64,000 nucleotides of DNA, taken from Clostridium sp. DL-VIII (GTDB taxonomy: Bacteria > Bacillota > Clostridia > Clostridiales > Clostridiaceae). The position numbers were made by a program, and so were the translations under genes. Positions 1 to 9,409 of the stretch are shown piece after piece (positions within the stretch are counted from its first letter, which is position 1; each line of letters opens with the position of its first letter). Under the pieces are notes generated by a model. That model had not been told where the DNA came from, made no database searches, and saw nothing but the letters and a program-made list of their open reading frames with translations. The stretch is taken from positions 4,614,779-4,678,778 of the forward strand of contig NZ_CM001240.1 of the NCBI RefSeq assembly GCF_000230835.1, given 5' to 3'.

Positions 1-108
1 TACTCTAAGTCCTTTATGCCCTGGCTTCAAAATATAATATGGGCCGCATATATTCCTGGCTGGACTCTTTTAGTAGTTGTTATTGCTGATAATATTTTAC
101 TACTATAA
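1..108 (+). CDS. C-terminal end of a membrane protein (5' end outside window)
   Basis: An open frame runs from base 1 to a TAA at 106-108 and gives 35 residues, ending in a hydrophobic stretch rich in I, L, V and W with a GWTLLVVVIADN segment that could be a last transmembrane helix. The start lies upstream of the window, so the family cannot be named. It is followed by about 80 bases of AT-rich DNA and then the promoter of the T-box leader. It could also be a chance open frame; the hydrophobic, codon-plausible composition favours a real gene end. Confidence 0.4.
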   Translation, partial: YSKSFMPWLQNIIWAAYIPGWTLLVVVIADNILLL

Positions 109-188
109 AATACAAAGGCAAATGCATCGTAACAAAAAATATTATCATAAATCAATCAGAATCCAAATATATAATAACGAAAAAATAT

Positions 189-217
189 TTGACAAATAAA
201 ACATATAGTGTTAAATT
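189..217 (+). promoter_or_regulatory. Sigma-A promoter of the T-box transcript
   Basis: TTGACA at 189-194 (perfect -35), 17-base spacer, TAAATT at 212-217 as the -10. It lies about 25 bases upstream of the first pairing bases of the T-box stem I, which is the expected arrangement. Confidence 0.65.
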
Positions 218-237
218 ATTAAACAATAAACTAAATC

Positions 238-526
238 GTTGATAAGGAGATAAAACTATAAGTGCACTTGCAGAGAGTCAATGATGCTGAAATATTGACA
301 GAACGCATTATAGTAAAAGTAGCCTTTGAGAGCATGGGTGAACAAGGTTTATATACTTGATTTTATTCTTGTATTATAAATCATAAGTAGTTCATGACGT
401 TAGGATTACGTTACAAATCCAGAATGTATTTGCATTTTTAATGAGTGGGCTTTTAAGCCAATTAGGGTGGTACCGCAGGAATAAATCCTGTCCTTTGAAT
501 AGTAATCAAAGGACAGGATTTTTTTA
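238..526 (+). promoter_or_regulatory. T-box riboswitch leader with intrinsic terminator
   Basis: The leader has the hallmarks of a T-box: AGAGAG in distal stem I near 273, the CCTTTGAG conserved stretch near 323-330 on the 3' side of stem I, the T-box core AGGGTGGTACCGC at 464-476, and directly after it a terminator with arms around 484-498 and 506-520 followed by a run of T. Uncharged cognate tRNA should stabilise the antiterminator and allow transcription of the aminotransferase gene at 555. The specifier loop reads TAAAAGTAG (312-322), flanked by helices CTATAAgTGC/GCATTATAG and AAGG/CCTT. Candidate codons are GTA (Val), AGT (Ser) or AAA (Lys). The variable T-box base is T (TGGT), which pairs with discriminator A73; tRNA-Ser normally has G73, so Val or Lys fit better. 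The class call is firm, the amino acid is not. Confidence 0.93.
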
Positions 527-554
527 ATATTCAAAATATAGAGGGGGCAAAATT

Positions 555-1745
555 ATGAATTTTAATTATGCAGAAAGGATGTCTAATTTAAAGGCATCAG
601 AAATCAGAGAAATCTTAAAGGTTACTCAAAGACCAGAAGTTATATCCTTTGCAGGTGGGCTTCCTGCACCAGAATTATTTCCTATTGAGGCAATAAAAGA
701 GGTAAATAGGATTGTTCTCGAAGAAGATGGGCAAAATGCTCTTCAATACACTACAACCGAAGGATATGATCCTTTAAGAAAGTGGTGTGCACAAAGGATG
801 AACGAAAGATTAGGCACAAATTTTGATTATGAAAATATATTGCTTACAAATGGCTCACAGCAAGCCCTTGATTTAACCGGAAAAGTATTTTTAAACAAGG
901 GAGATTTTGTCTTATGTGAAAGTCCTACTTATCTCGCTGCAATTAGTGCTTTTAAGGCATATGAATGCAATTTTATTGAAGTACCAACCGATGATGAAGG
1001 TATGATTCCAAGTGAATTAGAAAATATTTTAAGTACCATAGAAAAGATCAAAGTAATTTATGTGGTTTCCGAATTTCAAAATCCAACCGGACGGACCTGG
1101 AGCATTGAAAGAAGAAGATTTCTTGCTAAAATGGCCGAAAAATATAATGTAATTGTTATTGAAGATAATCCTTATGGAGAACTTAGATTTGAAGGTGAAG
1201 CTCTTCCATCTGTAAAATCCTTTGATAAAAGTGGTCATGTACTTTGCTGTGGCACCTTCTCAAAAATATTCTGTCCTGGATATAGAATTGGATGGATTGC
1301 AGGGCACAAGGATATAATCCAAAAATATGTACTAGTAAAACAAGGTACTGACCTTCAATGTAATACAATAGCCCAAAGAGACATTGCAAAATATCTTGAA
1401 CTTTATGACATTAATAAACATATAGAAAAAATCCGAAAAGTTTATAAAGAAAGACGTGATTTAGCATTAGAAATTATGGATAAAGAATTTCCTAAAGGAA
1501 TTAAGTATACAAAACCTCAAGGTGGTTTGTTTATGTGGATTGAACTTCCTGAAGATATAAATGCACGAGACGTTCTTAAAAAATGCCTTGAAAGAAATGT
1601 TGCCTTTGTTCCTGGTGGCTCCTTCTTTCCTAATGGAGGTCATGAAAATACTTTTAGAATAAATTTTTCAAACATGCCTAATAACAGAATTATTGATGGA
1701 ATCAAATGTATTGCTGAGGTTTTAAAAGAATATCTAAATAGCTAA
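555..1745 (+). CDS. PLP-dependent class I/II aminotransferase (LysN/MocR-C-terminal type)
   Basis: A 396-residue fold-type I aminotransferase. Seen: N-terminal FAGGLPAPELFP, the Y of LQYTTTEGYDPLR, the NPTGRTWS motif, the Asp/Tyr cofactor segment VIEDNPYGELRF, and the GTFSKIFCPGYRIGW motif whose Lys should form the PLP aldimine. A late Arg in TFRINFSNM matches the carboxylate-binding Arg of the family. It is the family of 2-aminoadipate/branched-chain/aromatic aminotransferases that usually pass the amino group to 2-oxoglutarate in the cytoplasm. The start at 555 is set by GAGGGGG at 541-547. The gene is monocistronic, with a T-box leader upstream and a terminator downstream, so it is probably induced by starvation for a single amino acid; leader features favour valine or lysine. 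Substrate cannot be read from the protein alone. Confidence 0.9.
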   Translation: MNFNYAERMSNLKASEIREILKVTQRPEVISFAGGLPAPELFPIEAIKEVNRIVLEEDGQNALQYTTTEGYDPLRKWCAQRMNERLGTNFDYENILLTNGSQQALDLTGKVFLNKGDFVLCESPTYLAAISAFKAYECNFIEVPTDDEGMIPSELENILSTIEKIKVIYVVSEFQNPTGRTWSIERRRFLAKMAEKYNVIVIEDNPYGELRFEGEALPSVKSFDKSGHVLCCGTFSKIFCPGYRIGWIAGHKDIIQKYVLVKQGTDLQCNTIAQRDIAKYLELYDINKHIEKIRKVYKERRDLALEIMDKEFPKGIKYTKPQGGLFMWIELPEDINARDVLKKCLERNVAFVPGGSFFPNGGHENTFRINFSNMPNNRIIDGIKCIAEVLKEYLNS

Positions 1746-1752
1746 TTAAAAT

Positions 1753-1800
1753 TAAAGAGGATGCTAACTTCATTTAATAATGAATTCAGCATCCTCTTTA
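1753..1800 (+). terminator. Terminator after the aminotransferase gene
   Basis: Perfect 13-bp arms TAAAGAGGATGCT (1753-1765) and AGCATCCTCTTTA (1788-1800), eight bases after the stop codon. The T tract is short (TTTATAAT). Confidence 0.75.
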
Positions 1801-2548
1801 TAATATAGGCATTAATTCATGTTTTTACCTCTAATGAATACCAGTTATAAATTTCTATATTTTTAAAAATATTTAATTAATTCTAATTTCTCTTAATACT
1901 TAAATTTCATTCCATTTAACAAATCATACCACACCTGATTACCGCGAATAAAAAAAACTTCTATTATTAAATTAAAGAAGAGCTTTCAATATTAACCTCA
2001 TTTTTTCATTATGCGCAAAATAATAGTACATTATAAATATATTGTATTATTTATTATATCATGCTTCCAACATATATTCCAGCTTTTGATAAAATAATGC
2101 ATTTAATGGGAGTTATTTTGTAATATCATGCGAAAAAACTCTCTCTTTTCCAATAGTTATTATGTATTTATTAAATTTAATTAAATATGTTTAATATATA
2201 ACAAAACAATATATTTATAATGTTCTATATTGATACTAATAATACTTAAAATTGCAATTTAAAGGGAAATCCATTCACATTATATTTATTTTTATATAAT
2301 CATTCTAATAATTGTGTAAATTTATAGTTGAAATACTCCTCTAATTTATATCTATGAAATTAGTAATACAAAGAATTATGTCAAATTATTTACATGTTGA
2401 TATAAAAGTACCACTTTATTAAATTATTTATACAATTATAGTTTCATAAACTCTCTAGTATTTAAATCAATATTGAAATTATTTCTTTATTTCAATTATC
2501 TCTAGAGAGCTTAAATCAATATAACTAACCAGAAAGAAGAGGATAATC
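1801..2548. other. Long AT-rich intergenic region, no gene seen
   Basis: About 750 bases between the aminotransferase terminator and the chemoreceptor start. All six frames are broken by frequent stops and no strong ribosome binding site with an open frame is visible. TTAAATCAATAT occurs twice (near 2463 and 2511), a short direct repeat flanking the chemoreceptor 5' end. The chemoreceptor promoter must lie here, but no clear sigma-D or sigma-A pair could be picked with confidence. Confidence 0.5.
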
Positions 2549-4261
2549 ATGAATTTATTAAAAAATGTCAAAGTAAAACCAAAATTAATCGGAGCATTTA
2601 TAATTGTTGCATTATTAATTGGAATTGTAGGTGGAATTGGAGTTATATCCCTCAAAGCTGCTGAAAAAAACTCTGAAAAAATGTATACCAATAATCTCAG
2701 AGCTGTTTATATTCTTACAGATATGCAGCAAAACTTAACAGAAATTAAAAGTGCCATCCTTGAATTACTGTATATACAAGATCCCTCCGAAAAGGATAAA
2801 TTAGAAAAAAATATTACTGACAATACTACTCAAGATAATGAATACATGAAAGAATGCGATCAACTGATTACGGATGAAAAGCAAAAAAATGTATACAATG
2901 ATTTTAATAATAATGTACATCAATATAGAACTGTACGGGATAATGTAATTAAACTAATAGACGCTGGAAATTATGAAGAAGCTATAAAACAATATAAAGA
3001 CACACTTCAAACTTCTGATGCAATAATTAACAATTTAGATCAATTGATAGGACTTAATTTAAATGAAGCTAAAGATTCAAATGATATCAATGCTTCATTG
3101 AATACTAAAGCTAATACTACCATGATCTTAATTAGTATTATTGGTCTTATATTATCAATCATAATAGGATTTATACTTGCAAAAGATATACATACACCTC
3201 TAAAAATAATACAACTCTTTGGTGAAAAACTTGCAAATTATGATCTTTCATATGACTTTAAAGTTACACGTGGTGACGAATTTGGCCAAACTGGTGCCTC
3301 CTTATTCAAGGCTCAAGATAATATTAAGGAGCTTATAAAAACAATTATTGAAAATTCCCAAAGCATGAGTGCTTCTTCCGAAGAACTTTCAGCAACTGTT
3401 GAAGAAATATCTTCAAAAGCTGCAAATATAGATGAAGCTGTAAATACCATCGCTGGCAGCATGCAAGAATCGAGTTCTGGTACTGAAGAAATAAGTGCAT
3501 CTATTCAAGAGGTTAATTCAAGCATTAACATACTTTCACAAAAAGCAATGGACGGAAGTAATAATGCTAATGGTGCTAAGAATAGGGCTACACTCGTTAA
3601 ATCTAATAGTAAAACAGCCATTGAAAAATCCAGAGAAATTTATAGCGAAAAAGAAAAAAATATGAGAAAAGTTATTGAAGATGGAAAGATAGTTGATAAT
3701 ATAAAAGTTATGGCGGATACTATAGCAAATATAGCTGAAGAAACTAATTTACTTGCACTTAATGCAGCAATAGAAGCCGCTAGAGCTGGTGAACAAGGAA
3801 AAGGCTTTGCTGTTGTTGCTGAAGAAGTTAGACAGCTTGCAGAGCAATCCTCAGAAGCAGTGCAAAATATTCAAACAACTATAATTGAAGTACAGGCAGC
3901 CTTTAAAAACAGTATTGATACTGGAAATGATATATTAAATTTTATCAATAAAGATGTACATGACCAATTTATTGAATATGAAAACACAGGTGACCAATAT
4001 TATGATGATTCAGATTTCGTAAGTAATATGTCTGAAGAAATTGCCGCCATGTCCGAAGAAGTTACTGCTACTGTTGGACAAGTTAGTGAGGCTGTGCAGT
4101 CCTTAGCTGAAACGGCTCAAAGTTCCAGCGAACATACTGAAACAATAAAAGAGAGCATAGATGAAACTACTCAAGCTATTGAGCAAGTGGCCCTAGTGGC
4201 TCAGAATCAGGCAGAGCTTGCTCAAAAACTAACTTTTATAATTCAAAAGTTTAAGCTTTAA
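2549..4261 (+). CDS. Methyl-accepting chemotaxis protein (transmembrane chemoreceptor)
   Basis: A 570-residue receptor: TM1 at about 12-34, an extracytoplasmic four-helix-bundle-like sensor at 35-187 (acidic, helical, no PAS or Cache signature), TM2 at about 190-211, HAMP at about 212-265, then a long cytoplasmic coiled coil. The signalling tip is canonical: [20 protein letters not shown] followed by [17 protein letters not shown] around residues 396-433, which binds CheA/CheW. No C-terminal CheR/CheB tether pentapeptide is seen. RBS AGAAGAGG precedes the ATG. It is alone, with a terminator downstream; no che genes are nearby. Ligand unknown. It is a clear paralogue of the receptor at 12505, with the same odd insertion-like segment MYxxN and the KxIEDGKxVxxxKxMAxxI lead-in to the tip. 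Confidence 0.95.
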   Translation: MNLLKNVKVKPKLIGAFIIVALLIGIVGGIGVISLKAAEKNSEKMYTNNLRAVYILTDMQQNLTEIKSAILELLYIQDPSEKDKLEKNITDNTTQDNEYMKECDQLITDEKQKNVYNDFNNNVHQYRTVRDNVIKLIDAGNYEEAIKQYKDTLQTSDAIINNLDQLIGLNLNEAKDSNDINASLNTKANTTMILISIIGLILSIIIGFILAKDIHTPLKIIQLFGEKLANYDLSYDFKVTRGDEFGQTGASLFKAQDNIKELIKTIIENSQSMSASSEELSATVEEISSKAANIDEAVNTIAGSMQESSSGTEEISASIQEVNSSINILSQKAMDGSNNANGAKNRATLVKSNSKTAIEKSREIYSEKEKNMRKVIEDGKIVDNIKVMADTIANIAEETNLLALNAAIEAARAGEQGKGFAVVAEEVRQLAEQSSEAVQNIQTTIIEVQAAFKNSIDTGNDILNFINKDVHDQFIEYENTGDQYYDDSDFVSNMSEEIAAMSEEVTATVGQVSEAVQSLAETAQSSSEHTETIKESIDETTQAIEQVALVAQNQAELAQKLTFIIQKFKL

Positions 4262-4356
4262 ATTAAATAATATTTGATTTATTATCCTTAATTAATATAA
4301 TAACTTTAAATATAATTTTTCACTATGCCTAAAATTTTTACTAAGTAGCATAAATT

Positions 4357-4427
4357 AAAAGGCTGCTATTGCTTAATTCATTTCATATTCCAATGAAACA
4401 AGTAAAGCTTTAAAGCAGCCTTTATTA
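4357..4427. terminator. Bidirectional terminator between convergent genes
   Basis: Outer arms AAAGGCTGCT (4358-4367) and AGCAGCCTTT (4414-4423), with inner pairing TTCATT/AATGAA and GCTT/AAGC. It has A/T runs on both sides and lies between the chemoreceptor (+) and the oxidoreductase (-), so it can serve both. Confidence 0.75.
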
Positions 4428-4435
4428 TAGTGTTA

Positions 4436-5428
4436 TTAACTTATATCATCATCTGCCGGAAATACAATTCCACCTTTTTTTCTTGCTATTGTTTGAACTT
4501 CACTAACTATTAGACTGTGTTCTAACATTCTATAGCAGCCTTCTAAATCATTATTTTCTATCATATCTGCAAATTCAATAAATTCATTAGCCATACGATG
4601 CTCATAATTATTTTCATTTATTACTGTACTAGTTCCATCGTTCTTTATTAATTCAAATCTTTCACATACATTTGCAGGAGTGTCCTGATAAATACAGCCT
4701 TCATCACCTTGGATATTATTTGCAATTGGTGCTCTGCAATCCTTTGCTCCAATGCAGACACATTTAAAATTACCATAATCCAATAATAATACTCCAGATG
4801 TATCTATGCCTCTTTCAACATTTGCATGATATTCAACATTTTTGGGTTTTCCAAATAGGCCTACTGCATAATGGATATTATAAATATTTAAATCCATTAA
4901 TGCACCTCCTGAAAATTTCGGATCAAAAGCTGGCAATACATTTCCTACTTTAAACTTATCATATCTGCTTGAATATTGAGAATAATTACATTGAACAATT
5001 TTAATATTACCTAGTGTAGGAAGTAATTCTTTTATCTTTTTATAGTTAGGAAGGTATTGATTAGTTATTGCTTCAAATACAAATAATTTTTTTTCCTTAG
5101 CTAAATCACTTAGAATTAATGCTTCTTTATATGTTGATGTAAAAGGCTTCTCTACAATAACATTTTTATTAGCTTCAAGCGCTTTTTTAGCAAATTCAAA
5201 ATGCAGATTATTAGGTAATGCAATATAAATTGCATCTAAATCACACTTTAATAGTTCATCATAATCATAAAATATTTCTTTAATATTATATTTATTCTTG
5301 AGTTCGGTTATTATCCCTTCACTACTTTTTCTTCCACAAATGGCTGTTAACTCTAAATTTTCTAAAGGTGGATTAATTGATAAAAAGTCCTTTACAATCA
5401 TTCCTGAACCCATAATTCCTAATCTCAT
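4436..5428 (-). CDS. Gfo/Idh/MocA family NAD(P)-dependent oxidoreductase
   Basis: A 330-residue two-domain oxidoreductase. N-terminal Rossmann fold with LGIMGSGMI (glycine-rich dinucleotide loop), AIYIALPNNLHFEFAKKAL, then the family's EKPFT motif (Lys contacts cofactor and substrate) near residue 93. The C-terminal GFO_IDH_MocA domain begins near 120 and holds GGALMDLNIYNIHYAVGLFG, where the Asp and His of DxxxYxxH would be the catalytic pair. The family oxidises or reduces sugars, inositols or dihydrodiols; nothing here fixes the substrate. Start at 5428 is supported by GGAGGAAAAA six bases upstream. Single gene, facing the chemoreceptor, with no sugar-uptake partners beside it. Confidence 0.88.
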   Translation of the reverse strand: MRLGIMGSGMIVKDFLSINPPLENLELTAICGRKSSEGIITELKNKYNIKEIFYDYDELLKCDLDAIYIALPNNLHFEFAKKALEANKNVIVEKPFTSTYKEALILSDLAKEKKLFVFEAITNQYLPNYKKIKELLPTLGNIKIVQCNYSQYSSRYDKFKVGNVLPAFDPKFSGGALMDLNIYNIHYAVGLFGKPKNVEYHANVERGIDTSGVLLLDYGNFKCVCIGAKDCRAPIANNIQGDEGCIYQDTPANVCERFELIKNDGTSTVINENNYEHRMANEFIEFADMIENNDLEGCYRMLEHSLIVSEVQTIARKKGGIVFPADDDIS

Positions 5429-5571
5429 GTTTTTTCCTCCTTTTTATCATAACGTAATTATAAGTTATTACTAATTTTATAATAAAGCCTTTAGTTTTGT
5501 AAACCTTTAGTTTTAAATATACATAACAAATTATGTACCTCATATTAATATTTAATAAGCTTTATAATAAA

Positions 5572-5669
5572 AGACCACTGAAATAGCGTTCTTTTATAAA
5601 AGTCTCAATCTTAAAATATACAACTTAAAATTGAAGTTTCATTAATAAAAATATCTTTTCCAGTGGTCT
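5572..5669 (-). terminator. Long hairpin, probable terminator of the ABC exporter operon
   Basis: Perfect 9-bp outer arms AGACCACTG (5572-5580) and CAGTGGTCT (5661-5669) enclose a second stem formed by CTCAATCTTAA and TTAAAATTGAAG. On the minus strand the 3' arm runs into TCTTTTATTATT. It begins 24 bases after the exporter stop codon. It is unusually large for a terminator (98 bases), so a stable 3' end element or processed RNA is an alternative. Confidence 0.55.
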
Positions 5670-5692
5670 ATCCTATATAATTTTCTAAAATA

Positions 5693-7627
5693 TTACGATA
5701 ATTCAAACGCTCCAGTATATAATTGATAATACTTACCCTTTTGTTCAATTAAATCATCATGATTTCCTCTTTCAATAATTTGTCCTTGGTCTAAAACCAT
5801 AATTACATCAGAATTTTTAATTGTAGAAAGTCTATGGGCAATTACAAAAACTGTTCTTCCTTTCATTAGCTTATCCATGCCATCTTGAACAATCTTTTCT
5901 GTCCTTGTATCAATACTAGATGTTGCTTCATCAAGTATCAAAACTGGAGGATCAGCTATTGCAGCTCTTGCAATTGTTAGTAGCTGTCTTTGTCCTTGCG
6001 AAAGACTGCCTCCATCGCCAGTAAGAACTGTATCATACCCCTTTGGAAGATGTTTTATAAATTGATCTGCATTGGCAAGCTTTGCTGCTGTGCGGACTTC
6101 TTCATCTGTAGCACCTAATTTACCATACCTTATGTTATCAGCAACTGTTCCTGTAAAGAGATGTGCATCTTGAAGTACTATTCCAAGAGAACTTCTTAAA
6201 TCATCTTTTTTGATTTTATTAATATTTATTCCATCATATCTAATCTTTCCATCTTGGATATCATAGAAACGGTTAATTAAATTTGTGATTGTAGTCTTTC
6301 CTGCACCTGTAGCTCCTACGAATGCTATCTTTTGCCCAGGCTTTGCATAAAGTTTTATATTATGAAGTATGATTTTTTCATCATTATAACCAAAATCCAC
6401 ATCATCAAATACTACTTCACCATTAAGTTTTGTATAAGTTGTTGTCCCATCTTCGTGAGGATGCTTCCATGCCCAAATTCCAGTACGTTTTTTAGATTCA
6501 ATTAATTTTCCATTTTCATCTTCATTTGCGTTAACTAAAGTTACATATCCTTCATCCATTTCCTTTTTTTCATCAAGAAGTGTGAAAATACGTTCTGCTC
6601 CAGCTAAGGCCATTATAACGAAATTAAATTGTTGCGACATTTGATTTACTGTTTGGCTGAAGGTTCTTGTTAATTGTAAGAACGTTGCAAGAGCTCCTAA
6701 AGTAAATCCTCCAAAACCATTTATCGCAAAAATCGAACCAACAATAGCAACAGAAACATAATTTATATATCCTATGTTACCCATGATAGGCATTAGAACA
6801 TTTGCATATTTATTTGCATTATTTGCACTATTACAAAGCATATCATTTAATTTATCAAAATTAATTTTTGCTTCCTCTTCATGACAAAAGACTTTTACAA
6901 CTTTTTGCCCTTCCATCATTTCTTCTATATAACCATTAATTGCACCTAAATCTTTTTGTTGAAGTCCAAAGTATTTTCCACTTTTAGCACCAATAAATTT
7001 AGTTACTTTAAGCATCAATAATATAATTAACGCTTCAACTACTATTAATGGCAGACTTAGACGCATCATAGCAATAAGTACACCAATAACTGTAATAATT
7101 GCTGATAATAGTTGCGGTATACCTTGACTTATCATTTGTCTTAATGCATCAGTATCATTTGTATAAAGGCTCATTATATCTCCATGAGCATGTGTATCAA
7201 AAAATTTAACTGGCAATGTCTCCATGTGCGAAAACATATTATCTCTTATTTTTTTAAGAGATCCTTGAGAAATATAAATCATCATACGGCTAAATGCATA
7301 CGTTGCAATAACACCAACATAATAAACCAATGCCATCATAGTTATCATTTGTAGTAAGGGCCCAAAATTCGGAGAAGTTTTACCTAATAATGGTGTTATA
7401 TAATCATCTATTAAGCTTTTTATAAATGATGTACCATACACATTTGCTAGAGAACTTATGATTATGGTTATTATTACCATGCTAAATAAAATTTTATATT
7501 CTTTTAATATATAAACCATTAATCTTTTTAATGTCTTTAATGAGTTTTTACTCATTTTAACATGTCCACGTCCACCACGTCCGCCTGGGCCACGTATTGC
7601 TCTTGGTTTAGCATTATTTTCACTCAT
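5693..7627 (-). CDS. ABC exporter half-transporter, subunit B (canonical ATP site; heterodimer partner)
   Basis: About 644 residues: a basic Gly/Arg-rich N-tail (RGPGGRGGRGHVKM), six-helix ABC_membrane domain (about 40-330), a linker, then the ATPase. Walker A GATGAGKTT near 436, signature LSQGQ near 542, Walker B VLILDEATSS near 561 with the catalytic Glu, and H-loop AHRLS. Signature Gly-to-Gln change (LSQGQ) plus an intact Glu is typical of the catalytic-site half of heterodimeric multidrug exporters (BmrD/LmrD/TM288-like). The start at 7627 is preferred over an ATG six bases upstream because AAGGAG sits at proper distance. It overlaps the end of the preceding subunit by 8 bases (ATGAGTGA), so the two are translationally coupled. 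Membrane protein, drug or lipid efflux by inference. Confidence 0.92.
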   Translation of the reverse strand: MSENNAKPRAIRGPGGRGGRGHVKMSKNSLKTLKRLMVYILKEYKILFSMVIITIIISSLANVYGTSFIKSLIDDYITPLLGKTSPNFGPLLQMITMMALVYYVGVIATYAFSRMMIYISQGSLKKIRDNMFSHMETLPVKFFDTHAHGDIMSLYTNDTDALRQMISQGIPQLLSAIITVIGVLIAMMRLSLPLIVVEALIILLMLKVTKFIGAKSGKYFGLQQKDLGAINGYIEEMMEGQKVVKVFCHEEEAKINFDKLNDMLCNSANNANKYANVLMPIMGNIGYINYVSVAIVGSIFAINGFGGFTLGALATFLQLTRTFSQTVNQMSQQFNFVIMALAGAERIFTLLDEKKEMDEGYVTLVNANEDENGKLIESKKRTGIWAWKHPHEDGTTTYTKLNGEVVFDDVDFGYNDEKIILHNIKLYAKPGQKIAFVGATGAGKTTITNLINRFYDIQDGKIRYDGININKIKKDDLRSSLGIVLQDAHLFTGTVADNIRYGKLGATDEEVRTAAKLANADQFIKHLPKGYDTVLTGDGGSLSQGQRQLLTIARAAIADPPVLILDEATSSIDTRTEKIVQDGMDKLMKGRTVFVIAHRLSTIKNSDVIMVLDQGQIIERGNHDDLIEQKGKYYQLYTGAFELS

Positions 7628-9353
7628 TATCATCAGCTCCTTTCACTTGAGATTCATATACTTCACGATATATGTCATTGCTTCTTAATAATTCATCATG
7701 AGTTCCAAAACCATCTATTTTTCCATCATTTAATACTATTATTCTATCTGCATCTTCTACTGACGAAATACGTTGTGCAATTATAATCTTTGTAGTATCT
7801 GGTATTGTTTCTTTAAATGCCTTTCTAATTAAAGCATCAGTTTTTGTATCTACAGCACTTGTTGAATCATCTAATATCAATATTTTAGGTTTCTTAAGAA
7901 GGGCTCTTGCAATACATAATCTTTGTTTTTGTCCTCCAGATACATTACTTCCGCCTTGTTCAATATAAGTATCATATTTATCAGGGAAATTTTCTATAAA
8001 TTCTTCTGCCTGAGCTTGTCTACAAGCTTCAATTATTTCCTCATCAGTTGCATCCTTTTTTCCCCATCTTAAATTTTCTTTTATTGTTCCGGAAAATAAT
8101 ACATTTTTTTGTAATACCATAGAGACTTCATCTCTAAGTGTCTCTATATCATAATTTTTAACGTCAACTCCACCAACTTCAATAGTCCCGCCCATTGTAT
8201 CATATAATCTTGGAATAAGTTGAACTAATGTAGATTTAGAGCTGCCGGTTCCACCTATAATACCAATAGTTTCACCTGAATTAATCGTAATATTTATGTT
8301 TTCCAATACACATTTATCTTTATCATTACTATAAGAGAAACTAACATCATTAAAGGAAATAGCTCCATCTTTAACTTCATAAATTGGATTCTCTGGATTT
8401 GATAAATCACTCTTTTCATCCAATACTTCTATAATTCTTTCTGCTGATGATTTTGACATAATTACCATTACAAACACAAAAGACATCATCATAAGACTGA
8501 TCATTATATTGGTTGTATAAGCAAACATGCTCATTAGTTCACCTGTTGTCATACTTCCGCCAACAATCATCCTTGCTCCAAGCCAGGATAAAAGCAAAAT
8601 ACAAGTATAAACTGCAAATTGCATAGCTGGTCCATTAATTATTATTAATTTTTCAGCTCTTATAAAATATTTATACAAGGTTTCAGAAGCCTTATAGAAT
8701 TTATTTGTTTCATGTTCTTCTCTTACATAAGCCTTTACAGTTCTTATAGCTGTTAAATTTTCTTGTACACTAGCATTTAAATTATCATATTTTTTAAAAA
8801 CTTCTTGGAAATATGGATGTGCCTTTGTCATTATAAAGTACAATGCAAACCCTAGAAAAATTATTGCTCCCAAAAATACTAAGGCTAATTTTGCATTAAT
8901 ATAAAAACTCATAGCCATTGCAAAAACAAGCATAAAAGGTGCTCTAACGAACATTCTTATCATCATTTGAAAAGCATTTTGTACATTCGTTACATCTGTT
9001 GTTAATCTAGTTATAAGTCCAGCTGTAGAATACTTATCTATATTTGAAAAAGAATATTCCTGAATGTTATAATACATTGCTCTTCTTAAATTTCTAGCAA
9101 AACCCGTAGATGCACTTGCTGCGTATTTTCCTGATAAGGAACCACAGGCAAGAGAGATAAATGATACACAAATCATTATTACTCCATAAGTGTATACATA
9201 TTTCAAATTTCCTTTGTTTACTCCATTATCAATGATTCCTGCCATTAATAATGGAATAATTGTTTCCATTACTGCTTCTAATCCAACATATAACGGAGTT
9301 ATAATTGTGTCTTTTTTAAATTCAGCTATATAGCCTGCTAATCTTTTTATCAT
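7620..9353 (-). CDS. ABC exporter half-transporter, subunit A (degenerate ATP site)
   Basis: A 577-residue half-transporter with six TM helices (to about 310) and a C-terminal ATPase. Walker A reads GGTGSSKST (Ser where Gly normally precedes Lys) near 364, signature NVSGGQKQR near 470 is intact, and Walker B is ILILDDSTSA near 491: the catalytic Glu is replaced by Asp. H-loop is IIIAQRIS with Gln for His. These changes match the non-catalytic half of heterodimeric exporters such as BmrC/LmrC/TM287. First structural gene after a MarR gene; a copy of the MarR operator sits 15-30 bases upstream of its start. Substrate not predictable. Confidence 0.92.
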   Translation of the reverse strand: MIKRLAGYIAEFKKDTIITPLYVGLEAVMETIIPLLMAGIIDNGVNKGNLKYVYTYGVIMICVSFISLACGSLSGKYAASASTGFARNLRRAMYYNIQEYSFSNIDKYSTAGLITRLTTDVTNVQNAFQMMIRMFVRAPFMLVFAMAMSFYINAKLALVFLGAIIFLGFALYFIMTKAHPYFQEVFKKYDNLNASVQENLTAIRTVKAYVREEHETNKFYKASETLYKYFIRAEKLIIINGPAMQFAVYTCILLLSWLGARMIVGGSMTTGELMSMFAYTTNIMISLMMMSFVFVMVIMSKSSAERIIEVLDEKSDLSNPENPIYEVKDGAISFNDVSFSYSNDKDKCVLENINITINSGETIGIIGGTGSSKSTLVQLIPRLYDTMGGTIEVGGVDVKNYDIETLRDEVSMVLQKNVLFSGTIKENLRWGKKDATDEEIIEACRQAQAEEFIENFPDKYDTYIEQGGSNVSGGQKQRLCIARALLKKPKILILDDSTSAVDTKTDALIRKAFKETIPDTTKIIIAQRISSVEDADRIIVLNDGKIDGFGTHDELLRSNDIYREVYESQVKGADDNE

Positions 9354-9367
9354 GACCTTCCTCCCTT

Positions 9368-9383
9368 TGTTAGGTTTCTAACT
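9368..9383. promoter_or_regulatory. MarR operator copy 2 (before exporter genes)
   Basis: TGTTAGGTTTCTAACT: GTTAG and CTAAC arms around a 4-base spacer. It matches the operator at 9861-9876 in 13 of its 16 bases and lies between the MarR gene and the exporter gene, where it could control an internal promoter. Confidence 0.6.
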
Positions 9384-9409
9384 AATAGTTTCTCAAAAAA
9401 AAATTGCAG

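Noticed and set aside
318..320. AGT (Ser) as T-box specifier codon
   Set aside because: The variable antiterminator base is T, which needs A73 in the tRNA; bacterial tRNA-Ser has G73.
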